Assembly (NCBI GenBank): GCA_022570795.1
Contig: JAKUDP010000005.1
Coordinates: 620,001 to 684,000, forward strand
DNA: 64,000 nucleotides
Direction of reading: 5' to 3'
Source of the DNA: Sphaerulina vaccinii
Taxonomy: Eukaryota; Ascomycota; Dothideomycetes; Mycosphaerellales; Mycosphaerellaceae
Below are positions 44,936 to 56,046 of this stretch, one piece after another; the stretch's first letter is position 1, and every line of letters starts with the position of its first letter. The notes beneath the pieces are model-generated. The model saw nothing but the letters and a program-made list of their open reading frames with translations. It searched no databases and was not told where the DNA came from. Both the position numbers and the translations under genes were made by a program.

Positions 44936-46332
44936 GATAAAACAAGACAAATGCACCAAGACGTTCAAGTGTTGTGATGGTCAAGCAGGCCGAATTGGTG
45001 TGATGATGTTTCCAAGCGTTGTGGACTTGCAGCCACTGACGCGTAAATTAGTGTTGTCCGCGCCACTTCTTCTTTCCAACCTCTCTGCTCCACTTCTTGT
45101 GCTCACCTACAGCTTGATGATGCCACTTGATGCAGCTTGACGTGAGATCAGCGCCAATGGACCTGAAACTGGATAATACAGAGCAGATATCAAGCAGATG
45201 AAGTACGGCGGACGATGGAAGCACCACTGGAAGGAGGAGAGGAAGTCACTCCTTTTGGTCTGCTCACTTGGTCAAAATCTGCGCGACAAGTGAGACACAG
45301 CGACAGTCACGCGCGGAACGCGTCCAACGAAAGCGTCAATGGCCAGCTCATCATGGGCATCACAGTACAACACGCGGATCACAGTCTCGACGCCACAAGC
45401 AAGAATGTCTTTGAGTGGTCTCGAAACCAGGTTTCCATGGCTCAGAGAAATGTAACTTCATCATCGCGACACGAACTCACGTGTCAAGTCCCGGGTTCCG
45501 CCATCGACGAGACGCCGTTCTCTTGAAGAGCCACGATGTCCCAGCACACCGCGAAGAAGAGGAATCAGAAACTTATATCAGCGCAATGGAGCTATCTAGT
45601 AGGGTCAAAGCATTGGCAGATGGGTCCCATAGTCGCGGCAAAACGGGCTGCCACGGCCTTCACACCAGCCACGGAACGACAGCGGTCTTTTGCATCTATT
45701 CTCCAGCTGAAGTAGAGGTTGTGGGACTAGGTCCACTGGGAGGCAGACTTGCTTCAGTTTTGACCTGTTCTACACGGTGTTGTGCACAGGCGCTTAGCAG
45801 ACCCCTCAGGTTCAGCTATCGACGGCGAACAGGATCTTCAGCTTTGCTCATACTGTCACAGAGGTTCCTCTTCAAACAAGCCTGCACAAGCATACGCAAG
45901 CATATCTGTGCCATGGCCAGGATGCTACTTCGAGGCCCTTTAGCAGTCACAGAGCTGTCCGCGGGCTAATCGATGGTTGCCTGACACGCGAGCACCACCC
46001 GATGCAGTATAGGTTGCGCTGGTAAGCACTCTGACCGCAGCTGGCTTACTGACATCGTGGCATTGGCTCTGCGTAGCCAATTACATCGCTGCGCAATAAG
46101 GCATCGATTCCTTCAATATACAGTGCACTGTTCAGCCTCATCTGCGAATAGCTTCCATCTCGCAGTATGCTGTGCGACGCAGCTGAGTGCCAACGAGATA
46201 TCTGTAGGCTGTCGTAAGTATATCAGACGCAGTCTTCTTCCTCTGCATTCATCTTCATAGCACATTGACTACACAGCATCGCTTGCGCACAGGTACGACA
46301 CCGCACCAGTCTCAGAGACCGGCTCCAATACC
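44936..46332. other. Intergenic region between divergent genes
   Basis: About 1.4 kb. The plus-strand ORF at 45415-45969 (184 codons) has mixed composition, several rare-residue runs and no recognised motif, so it is not called. The promoters of the coiled-coil and TMEM184 genes lie at the two ends. Confidence 0.5.
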
Positions 46333-47662
46333 ATGGGCGGCGCACATTCGAAGACCTGTAAGTTCGTTTCACGTCGATTGTAGCGGTCTCTCTGATGAAG
46401 CTATACAGGTCCGATCCCAAAAGGCGCACGAGATGTGTCCCTTACCGGCACTGCACATAAGCCTATGCTCTACGTCTCTGGCATCAGTACTGCAATAACA
46501 TTTCCTATCTGCCTTTCCCTCATTGCGCTCCATCTACGCCGCTACCGCAGTCTCAAAGAACAACGACAAATCATCCGCATAGTACTTGCGCCATTTGTCT
46601 TCGCTCTGGTCTCGCTCTTCGAGGTGTACAGCTACAAGGCCGCGCCATACATCGATCCCTTGAGCGATGTATACGAAGCCTTTGGACTCTGCGCCCTCCT
46701 CTTGCTATATATCCAGTACGCTGCACCCGGAGGAACCTTTGACGATGCAACATTCGACACTGTGAAGAATGCCCACGAAGGAGAGAGGCTGGACTTTGAC
46801 TGGCCCAGAATTACGTGGATAATGGTCTTCCAGTTCCCAGTCACTCAGCTCGTGGCTGTGATCATTCAGGAGGCCACCGAGGCTGCTGGGACCTATTGTG
46901 TTCAATCACTCTCTCCTCGATTCGGACATCTCTGGGTAACGATCATATCTTCGCTAGGTGTTGGCTTGGCTGTAATTTCCATTTTCAGATTCTACGGCAG
47001 AATGAAGAATCGAATGAGAGTGCGAAGAGGTTTGGCAAAGCTTGTATGCTTCAAACTTATCGTCTTCCTCCGCTTCATTCAAACAGTAAGCATATCTTGA
47101 TCCAGACTATACCCCCAACTTTTTCTTCCTGCCTGACTGATTGACTTTCGTACAGATCGTATTCAGCATCTTATTGAATCACAATCTCATCAAGCCAACC
47201 GCAGCTTTAGGTTACTACGACGTGCTCTACGGCCTAGAAAACACTATCGTGTGCGTCGAGATGGTGTTGCTTTCTTTAGGTTTCTGGTACGCGTACAGCT
47301 CAACGGAATACAATTCATCTGGAAGCTTAGCCAACATACAATGCCTGCCGATCTTCAAAGCAATTACAGATGCTATGAATCCGTGGGACTTCTTTGCGGG
47401 CGTTGGAAGAGTGTTCGGGATCATAACTCATCTCCAACGAACAGGCGGGTTTGCGGCCTGGACTTCTCGCCGAGAGCAGAATAAGCGCAGTGAGCGAGGT
47501 CAAGGGCGGTACAGAACCATCGATGGCATGGGCTCTCTTCCACGTCCTGGACAATCGTCTGCAGGAGTTCATGACGATCATAATGTCCTCGATGCACAAT
47601 TGCTCTATCACACGCCGGCTTCATCACCGCCGCCGGCCCTCCACGTGGAGTTCGGCCGATAG
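46333..47662 (+). CDS. TMEM184/Ost-alpha family membrane protein (DUF300)
   Basis: Three exons: 46333-46357, 46409-47085 and 47156-47662, with introns of 51 and 70 bp. The first exon encodes only eight residues plus one base (MGGAHSKT), and joins to CPIPKGARDVSL. The 402-residue product has about seven hydrophobic segments. Family landmarks are the RQIIRIVLAPFVFALVS block, YIDPLSDVYEAFGLCALLLLYIQY after TM3, and FKLIVFLRFIQT-IVFSILLNHNLIKPT spanning the second junction. The last hydrophobic segment is followed by a hydrophilic tail of about 110 residues. TMEM184 proteins are related to the organic solute transporter alpha subunit; fungal members sit in vacuolar or plasma membranes and have no settled function. 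The MGG start could allow myristoylation. Confidence 0.88.
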
Positions 47663-49919
47663 CAGAGTTACAATCACCTTTCGCTCCGAAGCGTACAAGG
47701 TTTTCCAGAAATTGAGACCAGACCAGACCCAGACCAAAGCTGTGGTTCGTCGCGATCTCCAGAAGCGGTCGCGAACCCCAAGGCTCGATGGAACAGCTCT
47801 AGGGGATTGCCATGTGGCGTGTAGGGGCAGTTCTATGGTATTGGAGGGATGATTCAGGCTATGCTGGTAGATATATACCGCTTAAGGTTTGGACTTGCCA
47901 CTTACAGACATTATATGCTATCGCGAGCGCGATATATGGAGCTCTTCGTTAGGATCGCAGATGTTCTTGGTGGCTGGTATGGTAGCCTTCTCTTCCAGAG
48001 AGCGTTAAGGAGCGCATCGATTCATATAATTTCCAGCCATCTTCTCACAATCACCATGCCTTCGGCGAAATACCACTTGACAAGAAATTGCTTGGCCATA
48101 TTAGCCCGATCGAAGGCGTTGCGAACCGAGGCGATGGTGGAACATGCTGACAAGAACATGGAAGTACAAAGTTACAGTTCTCCTTCTTCACTCACTTCCT
48201 ACAGTCAGCGTAATCGTAATAATGTTGCATGCGTTCGGTGATTGCTGCCAGATCCCAGGCTACTCTTCTCGCATGCCGGAACAATTGGCCATGAGTTTCG
48301 AGATCTGCTCTCCACTCGTCCTGATGTTGGCAATAAGTCTGGTCCTTGCCTTTCTGCTAGGACCCGAGTCATCTCATCATCTTACCACATGAGACTCAAT
48401 CGTGTTTGGAGAACTCAGTTGCACAAAAGGGTCTCTATTGGCTTCAATCGGCTCTCTTCGAAGTCAATTGCAGGTAATGTCCTTGAACAAGTTTGTTGCT
48501 TCCTCGGTGGTCTGACTATTGTCGGACGTCTTCAGCATTCGCAGAAGTCAATCTGTACCATAACCTTGTTCCATTAATGCTTGCCCATACGCCGATACGG
48601 GTACATCCTACCACACGTGGCACTGCGTGCCTCCTACTCTTCCTCGTGGCCAGGATATCAGCCCGTCCATCTAATCATTTTTCCGCACGAATTCAGGCGG
48701 ATTGGAAGTCGCCTCCACTTTTTACTGGTCGTCAGCGAATGAACTCGTCGAAATTGACAAGCACCAACAGCAGAATCACATTGCATCTAAGGAGAAGATG
48801 TGATGCTAACCCTGCTATGCGAGGTGCAAGCACAGCTGCATAGCAGTTCATGGTTCTCTTCTGATGAGGTCGGGTGCTGCGGGTGCATCCATCGAGCCCT
48901 GTGGACCTCTGGCACACTTGCAGAAAGCCAAACGCCTCGCTCTGACCCACCCGAATTAGCCGAGGGGCTTCTCGAAGGTCGAATGAACGCCTGCACGATC
49001 TTGCTGTGCGTCTTCTCTGCCCAGGATCGTGGTCAGGATGAGCTCTGATATGGCATCGAGCAGCATTACACCAGCGACGTCCATCGATGTAACACCTCGC
49101 CGTCGGACGGGCAAACGTGATACCTCCTGTGATGAACAAGATGATGTCGAAGATGATGCTGCTGGTAATACGACGGCGGCCACTGGCTCGCATTCTACCT
49201 ATCTCTCTGACTCGTCTCGCCTGCGGGCATCAGCAGGGAGAGCTTGTGCTTCTCCATTTTCAACGTCGCGGGGTCTGAGATGGCCTCGCTAGCAGGATAC
49301 GCTTGCATGGGGCTGGCTCGAGGGTACGTTACTTTCGAGGGAGGGAGGTCCTCAAACAGCCAAGACGTCAAGGTCGTCAGAGAGTTGTCTTCTCTTTTCG
49401 TTCTGGACGAGCACATGGCCGTGCCCAGGATAGCCTGCATGCACGTTCCCTTGACCACATCTCCATGTGCTCCATGTGCTCCATGTGTCCGCACGCTGCT
49501 GTACAACCTTGCCCTTCCTTGTCGATATAGGATTAACAACAGCAACATCATCATCACCACCATCTCTCTTAGCCTCTTTATTGCTGTAGATCTACACTCG
49601 CGCTGCAGGGCCCCACTGGAGATTGTCCCTTAAGCAGCAAGGCTACGCCGACATCCACCAAAGACGAACGTTCTGGTATTATCCGTCTACTGTACCGCTG
49701 CATGCATCTTTTGACTTGACACCATTCCAAAGAGTGTCTCACCGACGCCACAAAGTTTCGTCTTGAGGTCTAAGCTGTCCACCACTCGCGCCTACCGACA
49801 CAGAGATCAAGACAGAGACAGACATACTCTTTCGACATCGCGCGTAGACAGATGGTCGGCCCCGGTGGTCACGCACATTGCCAATGTGAGCACGAGGAAG
49901 GCACTGCCACAGGGAGATC
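47663..49919. other. Long intergenic region upstream of the Zn2Cys6 gene
   Basis: A stretch of 2.26 kb without a supported gene. Overlapping frames on both strands between 48700 and 49600 are open for 75-153 codons, but none shows a domain or signal peptide. Long leaders are common upstream of fungal regulatory genes, so part may be regulatory. Confidence 0.5.
49461..49487. repeat. Tandem 9-bp repeat CTCCATGTG, three copies
   Basis: Three exact copies in the upstream region of the Zn2Cys6 gene, about 440 bp before its start codon. Confidence 0.8.
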
Positions 49920-52900
49920 ATGACTTCGGACTACATCAATATTCCGACTTCGGCCTATGGAGGCAGCCAGAACGGGAGCGACTATGGTTTCGACACTCCA
50001 CAGCATCTACTGAATGGTAATGGCCATGCCTACACTCCGGGTTCCAATGGCGCTGTTTATAACGCCTTTGATGCCATGATACCCTCGCCGCCCATCCAGG
50101 ACCACCAGTCGCCTATGCTTGGGCACCACCATCGCATGAGCGTTGGCAGCAACGGCTATGCTGCATTGGCTAGACATAATAGCTTTGGAGGCTCAGACAT
50201 CACAAGTCCAGATGCGAAGACTCAACCGAGTCAACCCACTTCTGCCGTGGAGGCATTGAACGAGAATCCTATGGGAGAAGGCAGCGATGGAACGATTCAG
50301 GGAGCTGGCGGCGCAGGCACAGCAGAGGATACTTTAAATGGCTATCCTCCAGCATGGAGCGAGCTCAAGACCAAAGCAGGCAAGGAGCGTAAAAGGTTAC
50401 CACTTGCTTGCATTGCGTGCAGGAGGAAGAAGATACGCTGCTCGGGCGAGAAGCCAGCATGCAAGCACTGTCTGCGATCGCGTATACCATGTGTCTACAA
50501 GGTCACGACCCGAAAGGCTGCGCCGCGGACGGACTATATGGCTATGTTGGACAAGCGTCTCAAGCGGATGGAGGACAGAGTTATCAAAATTATTCCCAAA
50601 GATGAGCAAGGCATAGTCACTAGCACAGGCCGCGCAGTGGTGAAACCACCTCTGCCTCCAGCTCCACCTAAGGCGGCAGGTTCTAAGAAACGTGGAGCTA
50701 CGGAGGCCTTTAGCGAAGAGCTGGACGAGTGGGCTGAAGCCAAAGGCAAGGCTTCCACAGGCAGGAAGGACGCTGCTCCAGGGACCAGCACCGAGAAAGC
50801 GAATGACATGGACGAGCATAATCTCCTCTATGAAGGACAGGACAAGCTTCCCAGCAAAGAGCTACAACAGCATCTTGCAGAAGTGTTTTTCGACTATGTC
50901 TATGGGCAAAGTTATCATCTGCTTCACAAGCCCAGCTTCATGCGCAAGCTTGCCCAGGACCAAGTACCGCCAGTGTTGATGCTCGCGGTCTGTGCAATGG
51001 CAGCACGCTTCTCTAGCCATCCCTCGATTCGCACGGAGCCAGCTTTCCTGCGAGGCGACAACTGGGCAACAGCATCTCGAGAGATCGCGTTAAGGCGCTT
51101 CGATACTCCGAACATCACGATCTTGATCGTGTATCTCATACTAGGACTGCACGAGTTCGGGACGTGCCAAGGTGGCCGAAGTTGGATGTTTGGCGGCATG
51201 GCGCAACGTATGGCATACGCGCTACAACTTCATCGAGACCTGGACCACGACCCCAAGGATCGCTCTCAGCCTGGCAAGAATGAGCTCACATTCACAGATC
51301 GCGAGATCCGCCGACGTACGATGTGGTCCTGTTTCTTGATGGACCGTTTCAACTCCAGTGGGACCGACAGGCCACTATTCGTTGGGGAGCAGTACATTCG
51401 GGCACAGTTGCCGATCAAGGAGCAGTATTACAACATGGAGATCACTGGACCAACCGAAGATTTGGAGGGAAATGTGCCGCATCCTGTAGACTCGGGAACA
51501 GGTCAAATGTGCAACGCACGAGATAATATGGGCGTTGCAGCTTACCTGGTACGGCTCGTATCTATCTGGGGTCGCCTCATCGCCTACTTGAACCTCGGAG
51601 GGAAGGAACGCGATCAGCACCCAATGTGGCACGACGAATCGAAGTTTCAAGGTATTCGACGAGCTACAGAGGAATGGAAGGAGACTCTGCCGGACTCTTT
51701 GCAGTATAGCACAGAAAACCTACAGAACCACGCCTCGGAGAAGATTGCGAATCAGTTCCTCTTCTTACACATTGTGTACAATCAAATCCTCCTCTTCATG
51801 AATCGGTTCGCATTACCCAACTCAGGCGCACTTCCAGCTCTCCCCAAGGACATGCCGGAAGATTTCGTATCCGAAGCGACACGTACGGCTCTCGAGGCTG
51901 CGAACCAGATATCGCTACTCATTCATGAAGCTTCGGATCATCTCATGGTCGCACCCTTCGCAGGCTACTGCGCGTTCTTTAGCAGCACTGTGCATATCCA
52001 AGGTGCCTTCTCCAAGAACGCAGCGCTGGAGGCATCGAGCAAGCAGAACTTGGCGTGGAACGTGAAGTATCTCACAAAGATGAAGAAGTACTGGGGCATG
52101 TTTCACTTCGTCACTGAGAACTTGCGGGATCTGTATCGACGACATGCTGACGCCGCTCGATCTGGCATCATCGCTGGCAAGGAAGGCGAACAAGCCATCT
52201 TCCAGTATGGTGACTGGTTTGACAGGTACCCTCATGGTGTCAGTGGTACTGACTACGAGGAACCCAGCGCTGGCGTGAAGAAAGAGCCTGGCGCTGATGC
52301 CGTTCTCGGTCAGAAAAGTGACTTGCAGACTGTCGAGGAGTTCTTCAGTAAGCTGAGCCCTCCGAGCCGCGCAGCGCATCTTGCTGCTCAACAGCAAAGC
52401 GCGAAACGAGCAGCGAAGAAGGCAAGAAAATCGATTTCTGAAGGCACTAGGCTTGCCTCGCAAACAGCCGGCAATCCTCAGACGACACAGCAACCACATG
52501 CCCAAGCGCAGACAAAGTCTGCAGAATCGAATGGGCTGCCCATGCAACATCAAGTCACTCACGATCTTGCCGCGAACATCAACGCCGGATTCGCACAACA
52601 CTCGATCGCATTCCCACCTGGATTCCAACCTCCTCACAATCCACTAATCATGACTCCACCACAGCAGTTCATGTCTCAAATGGATAGACAAATGGTCCTT
52701 AACTCATACGGCAACCAGAACAATGGCATACAACAACAAGTCGTAGAGAATGGCAATGGTAACATGACATTCGACAACTTCGACTTCAACACTTTCGCCA
52801 ACAGCGGTCAGCAGAATGGTAACAACAGTAGCCAAAGTGGCTTCTGGGGCGATCCTTCTACTGCTTGGTTCATGCCTTTCAATATGGAACCGCCTACTGT

Positions 52901-53057
52901 AGGAGAAGATAACAATTTATTCAGTAATGGCAATATGGATTGGTCTAATGGCTTTGCTGGATTTGGCGATATGGCGCACACGGGACTTACGCCTAATGCT
53001 CATGATGGGATGGGTGATCAAAATGGTAGCATGGATCTGGATGCGGGGACGCATTGA
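49920..53057 (+). CDS. Zn2Cys6 fungal transcription factor
   Basis: A single-exon gene of 1045 residues. The binuclear zinc cluster has cysteines at 164, 167, 174, 181, 184 and 191 (C-x2-C-x6-C-x6-C-x2-C-x6-C), with the basic RRKKIRCSGEKPACKHC between. A linker and short coiled coil (MLDKRLKRMEDRVIKII) follow, as in dimeric Gal4-type factors. The middle-homology fungal_trans domain spans about 310-720 (FFDYVYGQSYHLLHKPSF, MLAVCAMAARFSSHP, GGRSWMFGGMAQRMAYALQLHRD, RRRTMWSCFLMDRFNSSG). The C-terminal 250 residues are Gln/Asn-rich, a common activation region. The target genes cannot be told, and no metabolic cluster lies next to it. The finger sits unusually far in, behind 160 disordered residues. 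Confidence 0.93.
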   Translation: MTSDYINIPTSAYGGSQNGSDYGFDTPQHLLNGNGHAYTPGSNGAVYNAFDAMIPSPPIQDHQSPMLGHHHRMSVGSNGYAALARHNSFGGSDITSPDAKTQPSQPTSAVEALNENPMGEGSDGTIQGAGGAGTAEDTLNGYPPAWSELKTKAGKERKRLPLACIACRRKKIRCSGEKPACKHCLRSRIPCVYKVTTRKAAPRTDYMAMLDKRLKRMEDRVIKIIPKDEQGIVTSTGRAVVKPPLPPAPPKAAGSKKRGATEAFSEELDEWAEAKGKASTGRKDAAPGTSTEKANDMDEHNLLYEGQDKLPSKELQQHLAEVFFDYVYGQSYHLLHKPSFMRKLAQDQVPPVLMLAVCAMAARFSSHPSIRTEPAFLRGDNWATASREIALRRFDTPNITILIVYLILGLHEFGTCQGGRSWMFGGMAQRMAYALQLHRDLDHDPKDRSQPGKNELTFTDREIRRRTMWSCFLMDRFNSSGTDRPLFVGEQYIRAQLPIKEQYYNMEITGPTEDLEGNVPHPVDSGTGQMCNARDNMGVAAYLVRLVSIWGRLIAYLNLGGKERDQHPMWHDESKFQGIRRATEEWKETLPDSLQYSTENLQNHASEKIANQFLFLHIVYNQILLFMNRFALPNSGALPALPKDMPEDFVSEATRTALEAANQISLLIHEASDHLMVAPFAGYCAFFSSTVHIQGAFSKNAALEASSKQNLAWNVKYLTKMKKYWGMFHFVTENLRDLYRRHADAARSGIIAGKEGEQAIFQYGDWFDRYPHGVSGTDYEEPSAGVKKEPGADAVLGQKSDLQTVEEFFSKLSPPSRAAHLAAQQQSAKRAAKKARKSISEGTRLASQTAGNPQTTQQPHAQAQTKSAESNGLPMQHQVTHDLAANINAGFAQHSIAFPPGFQPPHNPLIMTPPQQFMSQMDRQMVLNSYGNQNNGIQQQVVENGNGNMTFDNFDFNTFANSGQQNGNNSSQSGFWGDPSTAWFMPFNMEPPTVGEDNNLFSNGNMDWSNGFAGFGDMAHTGLTPNAHDGMGDQNGSMDLDAGTH

Positions 53058-53795
53058 TTAGCATTTGACTGATCCTTTTGTATATAAGCTTGTGCAGAAA
53101 TCTGTGTATAGAGATGGAGCTTGATAGTTAGATCTATTTGATGATCGCGCTGATGATGAGTATGCAAATTGTAGCCCATGCGATCACTGGTTAGCTCATC
53201 TATAAGCCATGCTCCTCAGGTCGAAACTGTTGCAGCTTGCTTGCATCTTGACGAAGCCTTGTCCTTGCGTGGTTTCAGGTTCTCTCCGCACGCCATAGGA
53301 ACATCCTGGAGCCACAACAATGACAAATTGATCCGTGAATATAGCGACCAGGAACTTCCAGCATTGATGATAGCTCGGCGGGTCATACTTGGACGTGTCT
53401 GAACTCATCGCATGTAGAGTGGCAAGATGAGACTTCTCCTGACATCGTCACATTCTGTCGACCATATCCTCGTGTGAGGTTCAGGATCGCCAAGAGTCGC
53501 CATGTTTCTGAACGAACGGTCGTATCGGAACGATATAGCTCCTGGGTGAATAGAGGCTTCCTTCTGGGTGATCAATGGCAGCGCTCATCAAGAGGTCTCC
53601 GTCCGCCTCATCGGCCCAAAGCTTTGGCTTGATCTAGGGTATGTCCATGTCTTCATGCAGACTCAGAGAGGCTAGTTATAGAACAAGACTGCCTTCAGTT
53701 CCCAGCCATGCCCGACTCATTTGGAGGTGTCGACAGACTGCTAGATGGACGACGTAATGTAGCTTCTCCCATATCCCGTGTCGTTCTCCACGATT
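53058..53795. other. Intergenic region between converging genes
   Basis: 738 bp; no gene or repeat supported. Confidence 0.5.
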
Positions 53796-54407
53796 TCAAT
53801 TCTGCCGTGGCTTGACAATCCCATTGTGCACAATGTAATACACAACCGTGCTATCATCGTCCAGCGTAGCAAGAACCAATCTCTTCGGCTTATCGAGGCG
53901 CCACTGATTCTTCTCCCCACCATCGACATCACTCTCGGCCTCATCGCCTGCCAGCTCTCCAAATAGCACCTTGCCATCACCTTTCGATGGCACAGCATCA
54001 ATGCGATCAAAGACCTCTTCAAACCTCCTCAGACTCCACTTCTCTCTCAGCTGACTTGGCAGAACCCATTCTCTTTCGCGTGTCAAGTCTGGCATGCCGC
54101 TCTTCCCTTCGTCTTTCTGCTTTTGTAGAAGTTCGATCTGTTCGTCAGGGTGGACGTAGAGCCTTCGAGGAGGGAGGCCGGAGACTATGGGACGCGGCAG
54201 AGGCACTGAGCTGTCTTTTGTGGAGTGTGTGTGGATGTGGATATTTGTCCAGAGGTGTTGATAGTGCAGGTTGTGCGCTATCTGGAGAGCGAGGTTGTGG
54301 TAGTCTGCTGCGTATGGTGCATCTTGCGGGACTGGGTGGTTCTCCAGGAGATTCTGCAATGCTGAGGCTGGAGGCAGCTGTTGTTGAGGTGACTTTGGCG
54401 CGCCCAT
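53796..54407 (-). CDS. SEN15: tRNA-splicing endonuclease subunit Sen15
   Basis: A single-exon gene of 203 residues starting at the ATG at 54405-54407 (MGAPKSPQQQ); the open frame upstream has no ATG nearby. Family landmarks run in order: SALQNLLENHP, AADYHNLALQIAHNLHYQHLWTN, LPPRRLYVHPDEQIELL, EWVLPSQLREKWSLRRFEEVFDRI, and the C-terminal block RLVLATLDDDSTVVYYIVHNGIVKPRQN. Sen15 is a structural partner in the tetrameric nuclease (Sen2, Sen34, Sen54, Sen15) that removes introns from pre-tRNA, and it has no catalytic triad of its own. The conserved C-terminus makes the call secure. Confidence 0.93.
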   Translation of the reverse strand: MGAPKSPQQQLPPASALQNLLENHPVPQDAPYAADYHNLALQIAHNLHYQHLWTNIHIHTHSTKDSSVPLPRPIVSGLPPRRLYVHPDEQIELLQKQKDEGKSGMPDLTREREWVLPSQLREKWSLRRFEEVFDRIDAVPSKGDGKVLFGELAGDEAESDVDGGEKNQWRLDKPKRLVLATLDDDSTVVYYIVHNGIVKPRQN

Positions 54408-54771
54408 TATGTCTTTGATGTGCTGCAATGTGTTGTTGTCTGGTTGAGTATTCTCTCAAGAAATAGTTGTTCAAGAAGTTGGGTCCATACTGAGTCATCA
54501 GATAGAAAGGATACTTCACTTGATCCGGCTCCTTCTTCGTCAGGAACGTCTGTGGTATACTACAACAATGTCAAACTTGTTCGAAGCGAGAGCCGTATGG
54601 CCAGTGAGTACATGTGCACATAGACGTTTAGAAGAGGTCCGAGGGACAGCGTCAACGTCAACAGAGTGGGGTGTCGCTTACAAAGCCGCATACATAGCTA
54701 CCCATTGAGCAACAACACCTCATATCTTGCGGCATATCAATTACAAGCACTACCACTGTTGTTCAGTCAAC
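54408..54771. other. Promoter region shared by SEN15 and the GST gene
   Basis: 364 bp between two divergent starts. No motif identified. Confidence 0.45.
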
Positions 54772-55854
54772 ATGTCTTCGACTGATATCCATCTGTATAC
54801 CACTCAAACGCCCAACGGCATCAAGATATCAATCACTCTCGAAGAGCTTGGGTTGAAGGTAGGCGATATGAGTGAGATGGGAAGAGTGTTTGAAACTATC
54901 ACTGACATCAGATGCCTACTTGTAGTATGAGTGTACCAAGATCGATATCTCCAAGAAGTAAGCTGTCCAGCTACACCAATATCCACTCTCTCTCCTGACC
55001 GCGATATACAGCACTCAGAAGGAGCAATGGTTCCTTGACATCAACCCTAATGGTAAGTGTATACAAGCATCACCACTTTCTCCTTTTCCACATACTGATA
55101 ATGAATTACACCAGGCCGTATCCCAGCCCTCACAGACACCTTCACGGACGGCAAACCCATCCGACTCTTCGAATCCGGCTCCATCATGCAATACCTCGTC
55201 GATCGCTACGATACAGACCACAAGATATCTTTCCCACGCGGTACCCGTGAACATATTGAAGTAGACCTGCCCCTCTCCCTCAGTCCGAACCTTCATCGCT
55301 AATTCGCATGCAGATGACGAACTGGCTCTTCTTCATGAATGCCGGTGTTGGACCAATGCAAGGCCAAGCCAACCATTTCTACCGCTACGCTCCGGAGAAG
55401 ATCGAGTACGGCATCAATCGCTATCAGACCGAAACTCGTAGACTCTATGGCGTCCTTAATGAACATCTCGAGAAATCTGGTAAACCTTTCCTGGTGGGAG
55501 ATAAGATGAGTATCGCCGATATCTCACACTGGGGATGGATAAGTGCGGCTGGGTGGGCTGGAATCGACATAGAAGCCTTTCCAGCTCTCAAGAAGTGGTG
55601 AGTTCTCTTGGGCACAACCCATTCCAAGACATACGATGAGACATGACGATATGTCCATGGCTTGTGTCCTAACGAATCGCAGGGAAGAGAGAATGTGGGA
55701 TCGAGAGGCTGTGAAGAAGGGGGCGAATATTCCTGATCCATATAGAATGAAGGAATTGTTGGCTGATAAGGAGGCCACCGAAAAGCACGCTAACGCTGCT
55801 AGAGAGTGGATTCAGCAAGGTATGAAGGAGGATGCCGAGAAGCATAAGAAGTGA
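54772..55854 (+). CDS. Glutathione S-transferase, Ure2/YfcG-like
   Basis: Six exons: 54772-54858, 54926-54957, 55012-55052, 55115-55260, 55314-55597 and 55683-55854, with introns of 53-85 bp and mixed phases that all keep frame. The product is 253 residues. The N-terminal thioredoxin fold shows LYTTQTPNGIKISITLEEL, then NPNGRIPAL with the cis-proline, and the glutathione-binding FESGSIMQYLVDRY (ES pair). The C-terminal helical domain contains GPMQGQANHFYRYAPEKI and KPFLVGDKMSIADI, the N-capping helix of the family. This fits the Ure2p/nu-class type, which mostly has disulfide reductase or glutathione conjugation activity in the cytosol. Detoxification or redox defence is likely. Six small exons make it the most split gene in the window. 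Confidence 0.94.
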
Positions 55855-56046
55855 GATGTCCATGATGATGGTTTGGTTGATGCTCTACGGTGATGCCTAT
55901 GCCTTTCATGACTAGCTCGAACGCTCTAAAATGCCCAAATGAAGAAGTCGAAGAAGACGAATTGCTCTTTCCTAGCACTTCGCATGAAGATTCGTGATCA
56001 CATCTCAGTTGTTTTTTGCTTCCTGTTACGTTGTCTGCGAGGCCGA

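Noticed and set aside
44936..44968. Eleven-residue extension of the long coiled-coil protein
   Set aside because: The MPPKK start at 44935 is a typical basic N-terminus, and the extension adds an unlikely hydrophobic leader to a nuclear-type protein.
50338..50819. Other-frame ORFs inside the Zn2Cys6 gene
   Set aside because: Shadows of a clearly coding frame with an intact zinc cluster.
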